DNA of 64,000 nt, taken from the NCBI GenBank assembly GCA_004555265.1, contig SFIQ01000017.1, positions 1-64,000 on the forward strand. Reading direction: 5' to 3'. The notes beneath the pieces are model-generated. The model searched no databases. It was not told where the DNA came from and saw nothing but the letters and a program-made list of their open reading frames with translations. Below are positions 31,456 to 40,188 of the stretch, piece by piece. Numbering within the stretch: the stretch's first letter is position 1; each line of letters begins with the position of its first letter. This DNA is from Ruminococcus sp. (GTDB lineage Bacteria > Bacillota > Clostridia > Oscillospirales > Acutalibacteraceae). A program made the translations under genes and the position numbers.

Positions 31456-32088
31456 ATGCAAAAAGGTCTTATCGGTAAAAAAATCGGCATGACACAGCTT
31501 TTTGACGAGAACGGCAAGGTTATCCCCGTGACCGTCGTAGAAGCAGGTCCGTGCGTCGTTGTCCAGAAAAAGACAACGGAAAATGACGGCTATGAAGCCG
31601 TTCAGGTTGGCTTCGGTGATGTCAAAGTCCAAAGAGTGAACAAGCCGCAGGCAGGTCACTTCAAAAAGGCAGACGTTGCACCGAAAAAGGTACTCAAAGA
31701 GTTCAGACTGGACGATTGTTCCGCGCTGAACGTCGGCGACATTCTCAAAGCAGACGTGTTCGCTGTCGGTGACAGAGTGGATGTTGTCGGCACCAGCAAA
31801 GGTAAGGGCACCGCGGGCGCAATCAAGCGCTGGAACTTCTCCCGCTTGAAAGAAAGCCACGGTACCGGCCCTGTTGCACGCCACGCAGGTTCCTTGGGCG
31901 CTTGCTCCGACCCCTCCCGCGTTTACAAGGGGAAGAAGCTCGCCGGTCACTTGGGCGCTGAGCGTGTGACCATTCAAAATCTCGACATTGTCAAGGTTGA
32001 CGCAGAAAACAACCTCATCGCCATCAAGGGCGCCATTCCGGGCCCCAAAGGCGGCATCGTTGTTCTCGCCGATACGGTGAAAAAATAA
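31456..32088 (+). CDS. rplC: 50S ribosomal protein L3
   Basis: A 210-residue L3, an early 23S assembly protein. The N-terminal I-G-K-K-I-G-M-T-Q-L and the central loop containing G-S-L-G-A-C-S-D-P-S-R-V that reaches toward the peptidyl transferase centre are visible. AAGGAGG precedes the ATG. It follows rpsJ by 66 nt, the longest gap in this part of the cluster, with no clear promoter or terminator in it. Confidence 0.97.
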   Translation: MQKGLIGKKIGMTQLFDENGKVIPVTVVEAGPCVVVQKKTTENDGYEAVQVGFGDVKVQRVNKPQAGHFKKADVAPKKVLKEFRLDDCSALNVGDILKADVFAVGDRVDVVGTSKGKGTAGAIKRWNFSRLKESHGTGPVARHAGSLGACSDPSRVYKGKKLAGHLGAERVTIQNLDIVKVDAENNLIAIKGAIPGPKGGIVVLADTVKK

Positions 32089-32104
32089 GGAAGGAGTGTT
32101 TTAA

Positions 32105-32728
32105 ATGGCGAAATTGGCAGTTCTCGACAAAGCAGGTAAAAAAGTTTCCGACATCGAGCTCGCAGACAGCATTTTTGCAATCGAGCCCAACGAATCGGCA
32201 ATGCACCTGATGGTTGTCAACTATTTAGCAAATCAGCGTCAGGGTACGCAGTCCACCCTCACTCGTTCCGAGGTGTCCGGCGGCGGCAAAAAGCCTTGGC
32301 GGCAAAAGGGCACCGGCCGTGCCCGTCAGGGTTCGACCAGAGCACCGCAGTGGACTCACGGCGGCATCGCGCTCGGTCCGAAGCCTCGTGATTACGGCTT
32401 TGACGTAAACAAAAAGGTCAGAAGACTTGCTATGAAGTCCGCGCTTTCCGCGAAAGTTGCGGCAGAGGAAATGATTGTACTGGACAGCTTCGGCGTCGAC
32501 GCAATCAAGACCAAAGAGGTTGCAGAGGTTCTCGCCGCAATCAAAGCGGGCAAGAAAACGCTTATCGTTCTGCCTGAAAAGAACGACATCGTTTACAAGA
32601 GTGCCCGCAACATTGCCGGTACCAATGTAACCCTCGTAAACACGCTGAATGTTTATGACATCTTAAATTGCAACACCATTGTGGTGCTCAAAGATGCCGT
32701 TGCAAAAATCGAGGAGGTTTACGCATAA
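32105..32728 (+). CDS. rplD: 50S ribosomal protein L4
   Basis: A 207-residue L4 lining the peptide exit tunnel; in some bacteria it also represses its own operon. The loop with G-G-G-K-K-P-W-R-Q-K-G-T-G-R-A-R-Q-G is fully conserved. Its TAA shares one base with the rplW ATG (TAATG), so translation is coupled. It is the natural candidate ligand for the structured rpsJ leader. Confidence 0.97.
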   Translation: MAKLAVLDKAGKKVSDIELADSIFAIEPNESAMHLMVVNYLANQRQGTQSTLTRSEVSGGGKKPWRQKGTGRARQGSTRAPQWTHGGIALGPKPRDYGFDVNKKVRRLAMKSALSAKVAAEEMIVLDSFGVDAIKTKEVAEVLAAIKAGKKTLIVLPEKNDIVYKSARNIAGTNVTLVNTLNVYDILNCNTIVVLKDAVAKIEEVYA

Positions 32729-33021
32729 TGAAACTTGCACAGGATATTATCCTCCGCCCCGTGATTACCGAGGAAAGCATGATGGGTCAGGCGCTGAAAA
32801 AGTACACTTTCAAAGTGGACAAAAAGGCGACCAAGCCCGAAATCAAAGCGGCTGTTGAGAAACTTTTCGGTGTGAAAGTCGCAAAAGTCAACACCATCAA
32901 TGTCCGCGGTCATTTAAGAAGATACGGCAGATATGAAGGCTATACCGCCTCTTGGAAAAAGGCTGTCGTAACCTTGACAGAAGATTCCAAGACCATCGAA
33001 TTCTTCGACGGTATGATGTAA
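32728..33021 (+). CDS. rplW: 50S ribosomal protein L23
   Basis: A 97-residue L23, located at the tunnel exit where SRP and trigger factor dock. It starts M-K-L-A-Q-D-I-I-L-R-P-V-I-T-E, the usual family beginning. The frame opens 20 codons earlier inside rplD, but GAGGAGG ahead of ATG 32728 and the family N-terminus decide the start. Confidence 0.97.
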   Translation: MKLAQDIILRPVITEESMMGQALKKYTFKVDKKATKPEIKAAVEKLFGVKVAKVNTINVRGHLRRYGRYEGYTASWKKAVVTLTEDSKTIEFFDGMM

Positions 33022-33086
33022 AATCCCGACGATAATGTATGGAGCCCGACATGCTCCGCTAAATCGTTCTAAGGAGAGTGAATGAA

Positions 33087-33920
33087 ATGTCGATTAAAGT
33101 CTACAAACCGACAACCAATTCTCGACGCAATATGTCGGTTACAGATTATTCCGAACTTTCCAAGGTTGCTCCCGAGAGAAGCCTTCTCGCGCCGCTCAAT
33201 AAAAAAGCAGGCCGCAACAGTTACGGAAGAATCACCGTTCGCCACAGAGGCGGCGGCAACCGCAGAAAATATCGTATTATCGATTTCAAACGCGATAAGA
33301 CCGATATGCCTGCAACCGTGCTCACTTTGGAGTACGACCCCAACCGTTCCGCGCATATCGCACTTGTGCAGTATGCGGACGGCGAAAAAAGATACATTCT
33401 CGCGCCTGTCGGCTTGAAGGTCGGCGACAAGGTGGAAGCCGGCGCCAATGCAGACATCAAACCCGGTAATGCACTGCCGTTGAGCGCGATTCCGGTTGGT
33501 ACCATGGTACACAACGTGGAACTTTACCCCGGCCGCGGCGGTCAGCTTGCCCGCGCGGCAGGCAACGCGGCTCAGCTCATGGCAAAAGAAGGCGTTTACG
33601 CATTGTTAAGACTTCCCTCGGGCGAACTTCGCAATGTATCCGCTTCTTGTATGGCGACTGTCGGCACCGTCGGCAACGCAGACCATGAAAATGTGAAAAT
33701 CGGTAAAGCCGGCCGTACCCGTCACCTCGGCGTTCGTCCGACCGTTCGCGGCTCGGTTATGAACCCGAACGACCACCCGCACGGCGGCGGTGAAGGTAAA
33801 GCGCCTGTCGGCCGTCCCGGTCCCTGCACACCGTGGGGCAAACCCGCACTTGGCTATAAGACCAGAGCGAAGAAGAACCGTTCCGATAAGTTTATCGTAA
33901 GACGTCGTAACGCGAAATAA
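33087..33920 (+). CDS. rplB: 50S ribosomal protein L2
   Basis: A 277-residue L2, needed for peptidyl transferase activity and subunit joining. The C-terminal segment with N-P-N-D-H-P-H-G-G-G-E-G is intact, including the conserved His. A GTG start at 33078 is in frame, but AAGGAG lies 10 nt before the ATG at 33087 and the protein then begins M-S-I-K-V-Y-K-P as in the family. A 65-nt gap separates it from rplW. Confidence 0.97.
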   Translation: MSIKVYKPTTNSRRNMSVTDYSELSKVAPERSLLAPLNKKAGRNSYGRITVRHRGGGNRRKYRIIDFKRDKTDMPATVLTLEYDPNRSAHIALVQYADGEKRYILAPVGLKVGDKVEAGANADIKPGNALPLSAIPVGTMVHNVELYPGRGGQLARAAGNAAQLMAKEGVYALLRLPSGELRNVSASCMATVGTVGNADHENVKIGKAGRTRHLGVRPTVRGSVMNPNDHPHGGGEGKAPVGRPGPCTPWGKPALGYKTRAKKNRSDKFIVRRRNAK

Positions 33921-33939
33921 GTCGAAAGGAGTGTAGAGT

Positions 33940-34221
33940 ATGAGCAGAAGTGTTAAAAAAGGACCTTACGTTGCACCGAAGCTGTTAGCAAAAGTGCAGC
34001 AGATGAATGAAAACGGCGAGAAAATCGTCTTGAAAACTTGGAGCCGCAGCTCGACTATATTCCCGGACTTTGTCGGTCATACGTTTGCCGTCCATGACGG
34101 ACGCAAGCATGTTCCGGTTTACGTTACGGAGGATATGGTAGGCCACAAGCTCGGCGAATTTGCGCCGACCAGAACCTTTAAAGGCCATGCCGGTTCCAAA
34201 ACTTCCAACAACGGTAAATAA
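33940..34221 (+). CDS. rpsS: 30S ribosomal protein S19
   Basis: A 93-residue S19 of the 30S head, next to S13 and the A site. It begins M-S-R-S-V-K-K-G-P-Y, and the G-H-K-L-G-E-F-A-P-T-R-T-F segment is typical. AAAGGAG precedes it; it lies 19 nt after rplB. Confidence 0.97.
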   Translation: MSRSVKKGPYVAPKLLAKVQQMNENGEKIVLKTWSRSSTIFPDFVGHTFAVHDGRKHVPVYVTEDMVGHKLGEFAPTRTFKGHAGSKTSNNGK

Positions 34222-34243
34222 GCAGCAAAGGAGTGTATAACGA

Positions 34244-34576
34244 ATGGAAGCAACTGCAAAAGTGACCCATGTACGCATTGCACCCCGTAAGGTGCAAATC
34301 GTGCTGGACCTCATCAGAAACAAGCCTTGCGACGAGGCGATGGCAATCCTCAAGTACACACCGAAGGCTGCGTGTGAACCGCTTGGAAAGCTGTTGAAAT
34401 CCGCAATGGCAAACGCCGAAATGAAAGATATGGATACAACACGTCTGTATGTCGCAGCGTGCCGTGTCGATCAGGGCCCGACCTTAAAGCGCATCCGTCC
34501 GAGAGACCATGGCAGAGCGTACAGAATCAACAAAAAGACTTCGCACATCAGTATTGTGCTCAAAGAAGCAGAATAA
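34244..34576 (+). CDS. rplV: 50S ribosomal protein L22
   Basis: A 110-residue L22; its long beta hairpin lines the exit tunnel at the macrolide site. The R-I-A-P-R-K-V-Q-I-V-L-D-L-I-R start and the R-A-Y-R-I-N-K-K-T-S-H-I end are conserved. Placed between rpsS and rpsC as usual. Confidence 0.97.
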   Translation: MEATAKVTHVRIAPRKVQIVLDLIRNKPCDEAMAILKYTPKAACEPLGKLLKSAMANAEMKDMDTTRLYVAACRVDQGPTLKRIRPRDHGRAYRINKKTSHISIVLKEAE

Positions 34577-34595
34577 GCGAGGAGGAGGTAAAACT

Positions 34596-35267
34596 ATGGG
34601 TCAGAAAGTAAATCCCACCGGTCTTCGTATCGGTGTCATTAAAGACTGGGATTCCCGCTGGTATGCCAGCAAAAAGGACTTCGGCGACACGCTTGTCTCC
34701 GACAATCAGCTCCGTAAATATCTCCTCGAAACCCTCGCGCCCGCAGGCGTTCCGAAGGTAGAAATCGAAAGAGATGCCAAAAGAGTCCGCATCAACATTC
34801 ACTGCGCAAAGCCCGGTATGGTTATCGGCAAAGGCGGCGCAGAGATTGAAAAACTCAAAGAAACTTGCAAAAAGAAACTCGGCGGTGACAAGGATGTTTA
34901 CATCAACATCGTCGAAATCAAACAGCCCGACCTCAATGCACAGCTCGTTGCGGAGAACATTGCTTCGCAGTTGGAGCGCCGCATTTCGTTCCGCCGCGCG
35001 CTCAAACAGAGCATCGGCAGAACCATGAAGCTCGGTGCAAAGGGTATCAAAACACAGGTCAGCGGCCGTTTGGGCGGCGCGGAAATCGCGCGTTCCGAAC
35101 ACTATCATGAAGGCACGATTCCGCTGCAAACCATCCGTGCAGACATCGACTACGGCTTTGCCGAGGCAAAGACAACCTACGGTCGTATCGGCGTAAAGGT
35201 TTGGATTTACAAAGGCGAAGTGCTCCATGACAACCGCAAGCCTCAGAAGGAAGGAGGCACAAAATAA
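34596..35267 (+). CDS. rpsC: 30S ribosomal protein S3
   Basis: A 223-residue S3 at the mRNA entry channel. It begins M-G-Q-K-V-N-P-T-G-L-R and has the KH-domain G-K-G-G motif near residue 80. The frame opens 29 codons earlier inside rplV; GGAGGAGGT just before ATG 34596 fixes the start. Its TAA shares a base with the ATG of rplP. Confidence 0.97.
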   Translation: MGQKVNPTGLRIGVIKDWDSRWYASKKDFGDTLVSDNQLRKYLLETLAPAGVPKVEIERDAKRVRINIHCAKPGMVIGKGGAEIEKLKETCKKKLGGDKDVYINIVEIKQPDLNAQLVAENIASQLERRISFRRALKQSIGRTMKLGAKGIKTQVSGRLGGAEIARSEHYHEGTIPLQTIRADIDYGFAEAKTTYGRIGVKVWIYKGEVLHDNRKPQKEGGTK

Positions 35268-35701
35268 TGTTACTGCCGAAAAGAGTAAAATACCGCAGAG
35301 TCCACAGAGGTCGTCTGACCGGTAAAGCGACAAGAGGCAATAAAGTCACCTACGGCGACTATGGTCTTGTGTCTCTGGAACCGGCTTGGATTACTTCCAA
35401 CCAAATCGAAGCCGCCCGTATCGCCATGACGCGTTACATTAAGCGTGGCGGTCAGGTTTGGATCAAAATTTTCCCGGATAAGCCGATTACCGAAAAGCCG
35501 GCTGAAACCCGCATGGGTTCCGGTAAAGGCTCGCCCGAATACTGGGTGGCCGTTGTCAAGCCCGGCAGAGTGATGTTTGAAATTGCAGGCGTTCCCGAAG
35601 AGACCGCGCGCGAGGCTATGCGTCTTGCCGCGAACAAGCTCCCGGTCAAATGCAAGTTCGTCACCAAGGCACAGCAGGAAGAGGAAGGTGAGCAAGCATG
35701 A
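35267..35701 (+). CDS. rplP: 50S ribosomal protein L16
   Basis: A 144-residue L16, which helps position the A-site tRNA. It begins M-L-L-P-K-R-V-K-Y-R-R and has the conserved R-M-G-S-G-K-G segment. Starts on the last base of rpsC and overlaps rpmC by 4 nt. Confidence 0.97.
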   Translation: MLLPKRVKYRRVHRGRLTGKATRGNKVTYGDYGLVSLEPAWITSNQIEAARIAMTRYIKRGGQVWIKIFPDKPITEKPAETRMGSGKGSPEYWVAVVKPGRVMFEIAGVPEETAREAMRLAANKLPVKCKFVTKAQQEEEGEQA

Positions 35702-35901
35702 AAGCAAGTGAAATCAGAAAACTTTCCCCCTCGGAGTTGGATGCTAAACTCTTGGAGTTAAAGGATGAGCTTTTCAAACTGCGCTTCCAGCAGGCCATCA
35801 ACCAACTCGACAATCCGATGCGTATTAACGCCGTGAAAAAGGATATCGCCAGAGTGAAAACCGTTATTCGCGATATCGAGCTGCACGGCGCGCAGTCGTA
35901 A
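35698..35901 (+). CDS. rpmC: 50S ribosomal protein L29
   Basis: A 67-residue two-helix protein at the tunnel exit. L-F-K-L-R-F-Q is the conserved central segment. Its ATG overlaps the L16 stop as ATGA. Confidence 0.96.
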   Translation: MKASEIRKLSPSELDAKLLELKDELFKLRFQQAINQLDNPMRINAVKKDIARVKTVIRDIELHGAQS

Positions 35902-35920
35902 GGAAAGGGAGGGTATTTAG

Positions 35921-36178
35921 ATGAGCGAAAGAAACCTCAGAAAAACACAGGTCGGTCTTGTAACCAGCGATAAAATGGACAAAACTGTCGTGGTTTCCAT
36001 CAAAGACAGAGTTCAGCACCCGCTTTACAAGAAGATTGTGAACCGCACGGTAAAAATCAAAGCCCATGACGAAAAGAACGAGTGCGGCGTCGGCGATAAA
36101 GTCCTCGTCATGGAAACCCGCCCCCTCTCGAAAGATAAGAGATGGCGCGTAGTCGAAATCATTGAGAAAGCGAAATAA
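35921..36178 (+). CDS. rpsQ: 30S ribosomal protein S17
   Basis: An 85-residue OB-fold 16S-binding protein. V-G-x-V-x-S-D-K-M-D-K-T and V-x-H-P-L-Y motifs are visible. Order rpmC-rpsQ-rplN is standard. Confidence 0.97.
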   Translation: MSERNLRKTQVGLVTSDKMDKTVVVSIKDRVQHPLYKKIVNRTVKIKAHDEKNECGVGDKVLVMETRPLSKDKRWRVVEIIEKAK

Positions 36179-36198
36179 TTTCTAAGGAGGCTATTACT

Positions 36199-36567
36199 GT
36201 GATTCAACAACAGACTTACCTCAAAGTAGCCGACAACACCGGCGCGAAGGAAATTATGTGCATTCGCGTTCTCGGCGGTTCCGGCAGAAGGTATGCAAAT
36301 ATCGGCGACGTGATTGTTGCTTCGGTGAAGAAGGCAGCACCCGGCGGCGTTGTCAAAAAAGGCGACGTTGTCAAAGCAGTCGTCGTTCGTTCGGCAAGCG
36401 GTGTGCGCAGAGATGACGGGACTTACATCCGTTTCGATGAAAACGCAGCCGTATTGATTAAAGAAGACAAAAACCCCAGAGGCACCCGTATCTTTGGGCC
36501 GGTTGCAAGAGAGCTTCGTGATAAAGATTATATGAAGATTCTTTCTCTTGCTCCCGAAGTACTGTAA
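36199..36567 (+). CDS. rplN: 50S ribosomal protein L14 (GTG start)
   Basis: A 122-residue L14 at the subunit interface. The start is GTG at 36199 with AAGGAGG 8 nt before it, and the protein begins (M)-I-Q-Q-Q-T-Y-L-K-V-A-D-N-T-G-A as in the family. The C-terminal L-A-P-E-V-L is normal. Confidence 0.97.
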   Translation: MIQQQTYLKVADNTGAKEIMCIRVLGGSGRRYANIGDVIVASVKKAAPGGVVKKGDVVKAVVVRSASGVRRDDGTYIRFDENAAVLIKEDKNPRGTRIFGPVARELRDKDYMKILSLAPEVL

Positions 36568-36584
36568 ACGGAGGTGCAGTCAGA

Positions 36585-36902
36585 ATGAATAAGGTTCATG
36601 TAAAAACCGGCGATACCGTCGTTGTCATCAACGGCAAAAATCGCGGCAAACAGGGCAAGGTTATGCAGGTTGCACCCGCCGAAGGCAAGGTTATTGTGGA
36701 AGGCGTTAACGTGGTTACCAAGCATGTGAAACCCCGCAAAATGGGCGAAGCAGGCGGCCTTGTAAAAGCGGAAAGTGCATTGTATGCAGATAAGGTTCAG
36801 CTTGTCTGCCCCAAATGCGGCAAGCCCACAAGAGTCGGCCACGAAGGCACCGGCAAAGACAAAAAACGCGTTTGCAAAAAATGCGGCGCAAAATTTGAAT
36901 AA
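36585..36902 (+). CDS. rplX: 50S ribosomal protein L24 with C-terminal zinc ribbon
   Basis: A 105-residue L24, an early 23S assembly protein with an N-terminal KOW motif. The C-terminal part carries two C-x-x-C pairs (C-P-K-C and C-K-K-C), so it probably binds zinc, a form seen in Clostridia. It adds to the set of zinc-binding ribosomal proteins in this cluster (S14, S4, L36). Confidence 0.96.
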   Translation: MNKVHVKTGDTVVVINGKNRGKQGKVMQVAPAEGKVIVEGVNVVTKHVKPRKMGEAGGLVKAESALYADKVQLVCPKCGKPTRVGHEGTGKDKKRVCKKCGAKFE

Positions 36903-36918
36903 GGGAGGGACATAACAC

Positions 36919-37461
36919 ATGGCAGCAAGAATGAAAGAAAAGTATCTCGCTGAGGTTGCTCCGGCACTTCAAAAGAAATTCGGCTACAAGAGCGTTATGC
37001 AAATCCCGAAGCTCGACAAAATCGTCATCAATGTCGGTTGCGGCGAGGCGAGAGACAATTCCAAGGTCATTGACGCAATCACCAAGGATTTGGCACAGAT
37101 TACCGGTCAGAAGCCCGTTCCCTGCAAGGCGAAGAAATCCGTTGCGAACTTCAAACTGCGTGAGGGCATGACCATCGGTGTGAAAGTAACGCTGCGCGGC
37201 GAGAGAATGTATGAATTCCTCGACAGATTCTTCAATCTCGCGCTTCCCCGTGTGCGCGACTTCCGCGGTATCAACCCGAACTCCTTTGACGGCAGAGGCA
37301 ACTACTCCATGGGTATCAAAGAGCAGTTGATTTTCCCCGAAATCGAGTATGACAAGATTGACGCGGTTCGCGGTATGGACATTTGCTTCGTTACCACAGC
37401 CAATACAGACGAAGAAGCCAGAGAGTTACTGACTCTCATGGGCGCACCGTTTGCGAGATAA
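36919..37461 (+). CDS. rplE: 50S ribosomal protein L5
   Basis: A 180-residue L5, which binds 5S rRNA and contacts P-site tRNA. The N-terminal P-K-L-D-K-I-V-I-N-V-G and the central F-R-G-I-N-P-N-S-F-D-G-R-G-N-Y segments are conserved. AGGGAGG precedes it. Confidence 0.97.
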   Translation: MAARMKEKYLAEVAPALQKKFGYKSVMQIPKLDKIVINVGCGEARDNSKVIDAITKDLAQITGQKPVPCKAKKSVANFKLREGMTIGVKVTLRGERMYEFLDRFFNLALPRVRDFRGINPNSFDGRGNYSMGIKEQLIFPEIEYDKIDAVRGMDICFVTTANTDEEARELLTLMGAPFAR

Positions 37462-37473
37462 GGAGGGATTACA

Positions 37474-37659
37474 GTGGCCAAAACATCTATGAAAGTCAAA
37501 CAGGCAAGACCTGCCAAGTATTCGACAAGAGCTTACAACAGATGCAAAATCTGCGGCCGCCCGCATGCTTATCTGCGCAAATACGGTGTTTGCCGTATCT
37601 GCTTCAGAGAATTGGCACACAAGGGTGAAATTCCCGGCGTGAAGAAAGCAAGCTGGTAA
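37474..37659 (+). CDS. rpsN: 30S ribosomal protein S14 type Z (GTG start)
   Basis: A 61-residue zinc-binding S14. Four Cys (24, 27, 40, 43) form the zinc ribbon, and F-R-E-L-A-H-K-G-x-I-P-G-V-K-K-A-S-W is the standard end. The start is GTG with AGGAGGG just upstream. No zinc-free paralogue is in the window. Confidence 0.97.
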   Translation: MAKTSMKVKQARPAKYSTRAYNRCKICGRPHAYLRKYGVCRICFRELAHKGEIPGVKKASW

Positions 37660-37686
37660 GAAAGCAATTGCAAAGGAGGCAAAAGT

Positions 37687-38085
37687 ATGCAAATTACTGA
37701 TTCCATCGGTGATATGCTCACCAGAATCCGCAACGCGAGTTCTGCAAAGCATGACACGGTGAAAGTTCCCGCATCCAACATGAAGAAAGCAATTGCGCAG
37801 ATTCTTGTGGACGAGGGCTATATCAAGAGTTTCAAAGTGGAAGAAGACGGCAAGCAGGGTATGATTGAAATCGAGCTGAAATACGGCGCGAACAAGGCTC
37901 CGGTTATTACCGGCCTTCGCAGAGTTTCCAAGCCCGGTCTTCGCATTTATACCAACTGCGAGGATATGCCGAAGGTGATGAAAGGCCTCGGCGTTGCAAT
38001 CCTTTCCACTTCCAAAGGCGTTATGACTGACAGAGAAGCCCGCAAAGCCAATGTCGGCGGCGAGGTTCTCGCATATATCTGGTAA
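37687..38085 (+). CDS. rpsH: 30S ribosomal protein S8
   Basis: A 132-residue S8, a central-domain 16S assembly protein. It has the N-terminal D-M-L-T-R-I-R-N-A and the C-terminal S-T-S-K-G-V-M-T-D-R-E-A segment. AAAGGAGG precedes the ATG. Confidence 0.97.
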   Translation: MQITDSIGDMLTRIRNASSAKHDTVKVPASNMKKAIAQILVDEGYIKSFKVEEDGKQGMIEIELKYGANKAPVITGLRRVSKPGLRIYTNCEDMPKVMKGLGVAILSTSKGVMTDREARKANVGGEVLAYIW

Positions 38086-38097
38086 GGAGGTTACAGT

Positions 38098-38640
38098 ATG
38101 TCCAGAATCGGCAGACAGCCCATCGCTGTTCCCGCAGGCGTCGATGTAAAAATCGACGGCAGTACTGTTACCGTGAAGGGTCCGAAAGGTACACTTACCA
38201 GAACAGTACACAACAATATGAACGTCGAGATGGCAGACGGCGCAATTGTCGTTACCCGTCCCGATGACAGCAATCTCAACAAATCCCTGCACGGTTTGAC
38301 CCGTACATTGCTTCACAATATGGTCGTCGGTGTGACCGAGGGCTTCAAAAAGGAATTGGAAGTCAACGGCGTCGGTTACCGTGTGGCAAAACAGGGCAAG
38401 GATTTGGTGATGAACATCGGTTTCTCGCATCAGGTAACGATGCCCGAACCCGAAGGGATTACCATTGAGGTTCCCGCGCCCAACAAAATCATCATTTCCG
38501 GTGCCGACAAGCAGAAAGTCGGCCAGTTTGCGGCAGAAGTACGCGAAAAGCGTCCGCCCGAACCCTATAAGGGCAAAGGCATCAAATATGCCGAAGAGCA
38601 TATCCGCCGCAAAGAAGGTAAAGCCGGTAAAGGTAAATAA
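38098..38640 (+). CDS. rplF: 50S ribosomal protein L6
   Basis: A 180-residue L6 near the factor-binding site. It begins M-S-R-I-G-R-Q-P-I and ends with the conserved P-P-E-P-Y-K-G-K-G-I-K-Y segment. Confidence 0.97.
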   Translation: MSRIGRQPIAVPAGVDVKIDGSTVTVKGPKGTLTRTVHNNMNVEMADGAIVVTRPDDSNLNKSLHGLTRTLLHNMVVGVTEGFKKELEVNGVGYRVAKQGKDLVMNIGFSHQVTMPEPEGITIEVPAPNKIIISGADKQKVGQFAAEVREKRPPEPYKGKGIKYAEEHIRRKEGKAGKGK

Positions 38641-38658
38641 TGGAAGGAGTGAAATTCA

Positions 38659-39018
38659 GTGGTTAACAGACCTGACAGCAAAAAGGCGAGACAAAAACGC
38701 CATAAAAGAGTCCGTGCAAAAATTTCCGGCACCGCAGCGTGCCCGCGTCTTGATGTTTTCCGTTCACTCCAGCATATTTATGCGCAGTTGATCGACGATG
38801 TTGCAGGTGTCACCCTTGTGTCGGCATCTACAACCGAGAAAGACTTCAAAGACTACGGCGGGAACAAAGACGCCGCGCGCGCAGTCGGCAAATTGCTCGC
38901 AGAAAGAGCCGCCGAAAAGAACATCAAAGACGTTGTCTTTGACAGAGGCGGTTATGTATATCACGGCAGAGTGGAAGCACTCGCCGAAGGTGCCCGCGAG
39001 GGCGGCCTGAACTTCTAA
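38659..39018 (+). CDS. rplR: 50S ribosomal protein L18 (GTG start)
   Basis: A 119-residue 5S rRNA-binding protein. GTG 38659 has AAGGAG upstream, and R-H-K-R-V-R-A-K-I, P-R-L-x-V-F-R-S and the C-terminal A-L-A-E-G-A-R-E-G-G-L-x-F are typical. Confidence 0.97.
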   Translation: MVNRPDSKKARQKRHKRVRAKISGTAACPRLDVFRSLQHIYAQLIDDVAGVTLVSASTTEKDFKDYGGNKDAARAVGKLLAERAAEKNIKDVVFDRGGYVYHGRVEALAEGAREGGLNF

Positions 39019-39034
39019 GAAAGGAGAAATGACA

Positions 39035-39538
39035 ATGGCTACAAAAATCGACGCATCTACCCTTGAACTCGAAGAAAGAGTCGTTGCGATTAACCGTGTT
39101 TCCAAAACCGTTAAGGGCGGCCGTATCATGAAATTCTCCGCTTTGGTAGTTGTAGGCAACGGAAACGGCATTGTGGGCTTCGGTCTCGGCAAATCGGGCG
39201 AAGTGCCGGATGCAATCCGCAAGGGCATTGAAAACGCGAAAAAGAACCTGATTGAGGTTTCCCTGAAAGGGACCACAATCCCCCACGAAATTGTCGGCAA
39301 ATACGGCGCAGGCGTGGTTTTGATGAAACCCGCTGCCCCCGGTACCGGCGTTATCGCCGGCGGTCCGGTTCGTGCAGTTGTTGAAACCGTCGGCATTAAG
39401 GACATCCGTTCCAAGGCGCTTCGTTCCAACAACCCCTGCAATGTTGTGAGAGCCACCATCGACGGGCTTTCCAAGCTTCGCAACGCGGACGAGGTTGCTG
39501 CAATTCGCGGCAAATCCGTCAAAGAGATTTTAGATTAA
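39035..39538 (+). CDS. rpsE: 30S ribosomal protein S5
   Basis: A 167-residue S5 involved in decoding accuracy and mRNA unwinding. The G-G-R-I-M-K-F-S-A-L-V-V-V-G-N-G-x-G segment is present. An in-frame ATG lies at 39029, only 2 nt after AAGGAG; the ATG at 39035 is 8 nt from it and is preferred. Confidence 0.97.
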   Translation: MATKIDASTLELEERVVAINRVSKTVKGGRIMKFSALVVVGNGNGIVGFGLGKSGEVPDAIRKGIENAKKNLIEVSLKGTTIPHEIVGKYGAGVVLMKPAAPGTGVIAGGPVRAVVETVGIKDIRSKALRSNNPCNVVRATIDGLSKLRNADEVAAIRGKSVKEILD

Positions 39539-39550
39539 GGAGGGGCACAA

Positions 39551-39730
39551 ATGGCAAACGTAGTAGTTACACTGAAAAAGAGCCTTATCGGCAGCAAAAA
39601 AGATCAGATTGCCACCGCCCATGCACTTGGTCTTAAGAAAATCGGGGACAAGGCTACCCAGCCCGACAACCCGCAAACGCAAGGTAAGATTAAGAAGATT
39701 GCTCATCTTATCGAGGTAACGAAAGCTTAA
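39551..39730 (+). CDS. rpmD: 50S ribosomal protein L30
   Basis: A 59-residue L30. The start V-V-V-T-L-K-K-S-L-I-G and L-G-L-K-K-I-G-D-K match the family; the usual L-x-K-x-x-x-V segment is slightly changed. It sits between rpsE and rplO as expected, with AAGGAGG upstream. Confidence 0.95.
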   Translation: MANVVVTLKKSLIGSKKDQIATAHALGLKKIGDKATQPDNPQTQGKIKKIAHLIEVTKA

Positions 39731-39742
39731 GGAGGTGCGAAT

Positions 39743-40186
39743 ATGAAATTGCACGAACTGTCTCCCGCGGAAGGCTCCAAAAAGAGCGTAAAGCGCATCG
39801 GCAGAGGCGCCGGCTCCGGTCAGGGCAAAACCGCAGGCAAAGGGCATAAAGGTCAAAAGGCACGCGCAGGCAGAGGCATGCGCCCCGGCTTTGAAGGCGG
39901 TCAGATGCCGTTGCAAAGACGTATCCCCAAGAGAGGGTTTAACAACATTTTCGCGAAGGAAATCGCCGCAGTGAATGTTTCCGCTCTTGACAAGGCGTTT
40001 GAAGACGGCGCAACCGTTACGGTTGACGCGCTTATCGAAAAAGGGCTTATTAAAAAGGCGCTGGATGGCGTAAAAGTATTAGGCAATGGCGAAATCAGCA
40101 AAAAGCTTACTGTGCAGGTTAATAGCTTTTCCGATTCGGCAAAGCAGAAAATCGAAGCAGCCGGCGGAAAGGCTGAGGTGATTTGA
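39743..40186 (+). CDS. rplO: 50S ribosomal protein L15
   Basis: A 147-residue late-assembly 23S protein. The Gly-rich N-terminal R-I-G-R-G-A-G-S-G-Q-G-K-T and R-G-M-R-P-G-F-E-G-G-Q-M-P-L segments are conserved. AAGGAGG precedes the ATG; secY starts 2 nt after the stop. Confidence 0.97.
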   Translation: MKLHELSPAEGSKKSVKRIGRGAGSGQGKTAGKGHKGQKARAGRGMRPGFEGGQMPLQRRIPKRGFNNIFAKEIAAVNVSALDKAFEDGATVTVDALIEKGLIKKALDGVKVLGNGEISKKLTVQVNSFSDSAKQKIEAAGGKAEVI

Positions 40187-40188
40187 TA